Shown here: positions 5,583 through 5,730 of the stretch, in pieces
How the letters are laid out: the number at the start of each line of letters is the position of its first letter
Numbering within the stretch: the stretch's first letter is position 1
Position numbers and translations under genes: made by a program
The notes under the pieces: model-generated
Seen by the model: only the letters and a program-made list of their open reading frames with translations
What the model was told of the DNA's origin: nothing
Databases searched by the model: none
Assembly (NCBI GenBank): GCA_031285575.1
Contig: JAITVX010000214.1
Span: 1 to 5,730 of the forward strand
Direction of reading: 5' to 3'
Length of the DNA stretch: 5,730 bases
Source: Bacteroidales bacterium
Lineage (GTDB): Bacteria; Bacteroidota; Bacteroidia; Bacteroidales; VadinHA17

Positions 5583-5600
5583 CTTCAAATAAAATTTCGA

Positions 5601-5608
5601 CAAAAGTA
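5601..5608 (-). promoter_or_regulatory. aspS promoter -7 element TACTTTTG
   Basis: Read on the minus strand, 5608-5601 is TACTTTTG, an exact TAnnTTTG match. It would start transcription near 5595, leaving a leader of only about a dozen bases before ATG 5582 and no room for a Shine-Dalgarno. No clear TTTG -33 element is seen 19-21 bp upstream, where a T-rich tract lies instead. Upstream DNA to 5730 shows no other feature. Confidence 0.6.
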
Positions 5609-5730
5609 ATAAAGCGATGTATAAAAAACATACCTGTAAACAGAAAAAAATATCCAGCGCAAACGCACGAAATTTTATGCAGAACGTTTTCTGTTTTCAA
5701 ACTATCCGGAGTACACGCTTCACATCTGTC

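Overview
The window looks like a piece of a Bacteroidota (probably Bacteroidales-type) chromosome. Two exact matches to the Bacteroidota -7 promoter element (TAnnTTTG) stand at sensible distances from genes, most genes lack Shine-Dalgarno sequences, and the recognisable proteins (a SurE C-terminus, a SpoIID/LytB-domain protein in a non-sporulator setting, an AspRS beginning MYRTHTCGEL) read like Bacteroidota versions. The species cannot be named from the sequence.

Layout. Positions 2-1770 (+) are a tight, GC-richer gene run: the 3' end of surE, a 98-residue three-helix membrane protein overlapping its stop codon, and after 27 bp a secreted SpoIID/LytB-domain protein. Positions 1771-2940 are repeat-rich with only one broken small gene. 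In order they hold copy 1 of a dispersed repeat, an array of eight 21-bp units each carrying an ATTC...GAAT dyad, a TAACTTTG promoter element, a 12-bp-stem palindrome flanked by AACCGTA direct repeats, a frameshifted small coiled-coil-like gene (2301-2601), and copy 2 of the dispersed repeat, which is a good inverted repeat. Positions 2941-3687 (+) encode an AT-richer SAM-dependent methyltransferase with an unusually clear AGGAG ribosome-binding site. Positions 3834-5582 (-) are complete aspS, convergent with the methyltransferase, with its -7 element at 5601-5608. The last 122 bases (5609-5730) are aspS upstream DNA in which I see no gene.

How the genes relate. The first run suggests an envelope-related or housekeeping operon (SurE phosphatase, membrane protein, peptidoglycan-acting SpoIID protein). 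AspRS is an independent housekeeping gene. The methyltransferase and the repeat-rich interval look like accessory DNA between these two conserved blocks.

The most unusual element is the 21-bp array at 2020-2187. Its period is two helical turns, its palindromic arms are the best conserved positions, it is bounded by half-units, and it ends just upstream of a promoter. The same DNA can also be read as a seven-residue peptide repeat (NS[IM]WN...) from an ATG at 1971, interrupted by three stops. I could not decide between a regulatory or structural array and a decayed repeat-peptide gene.
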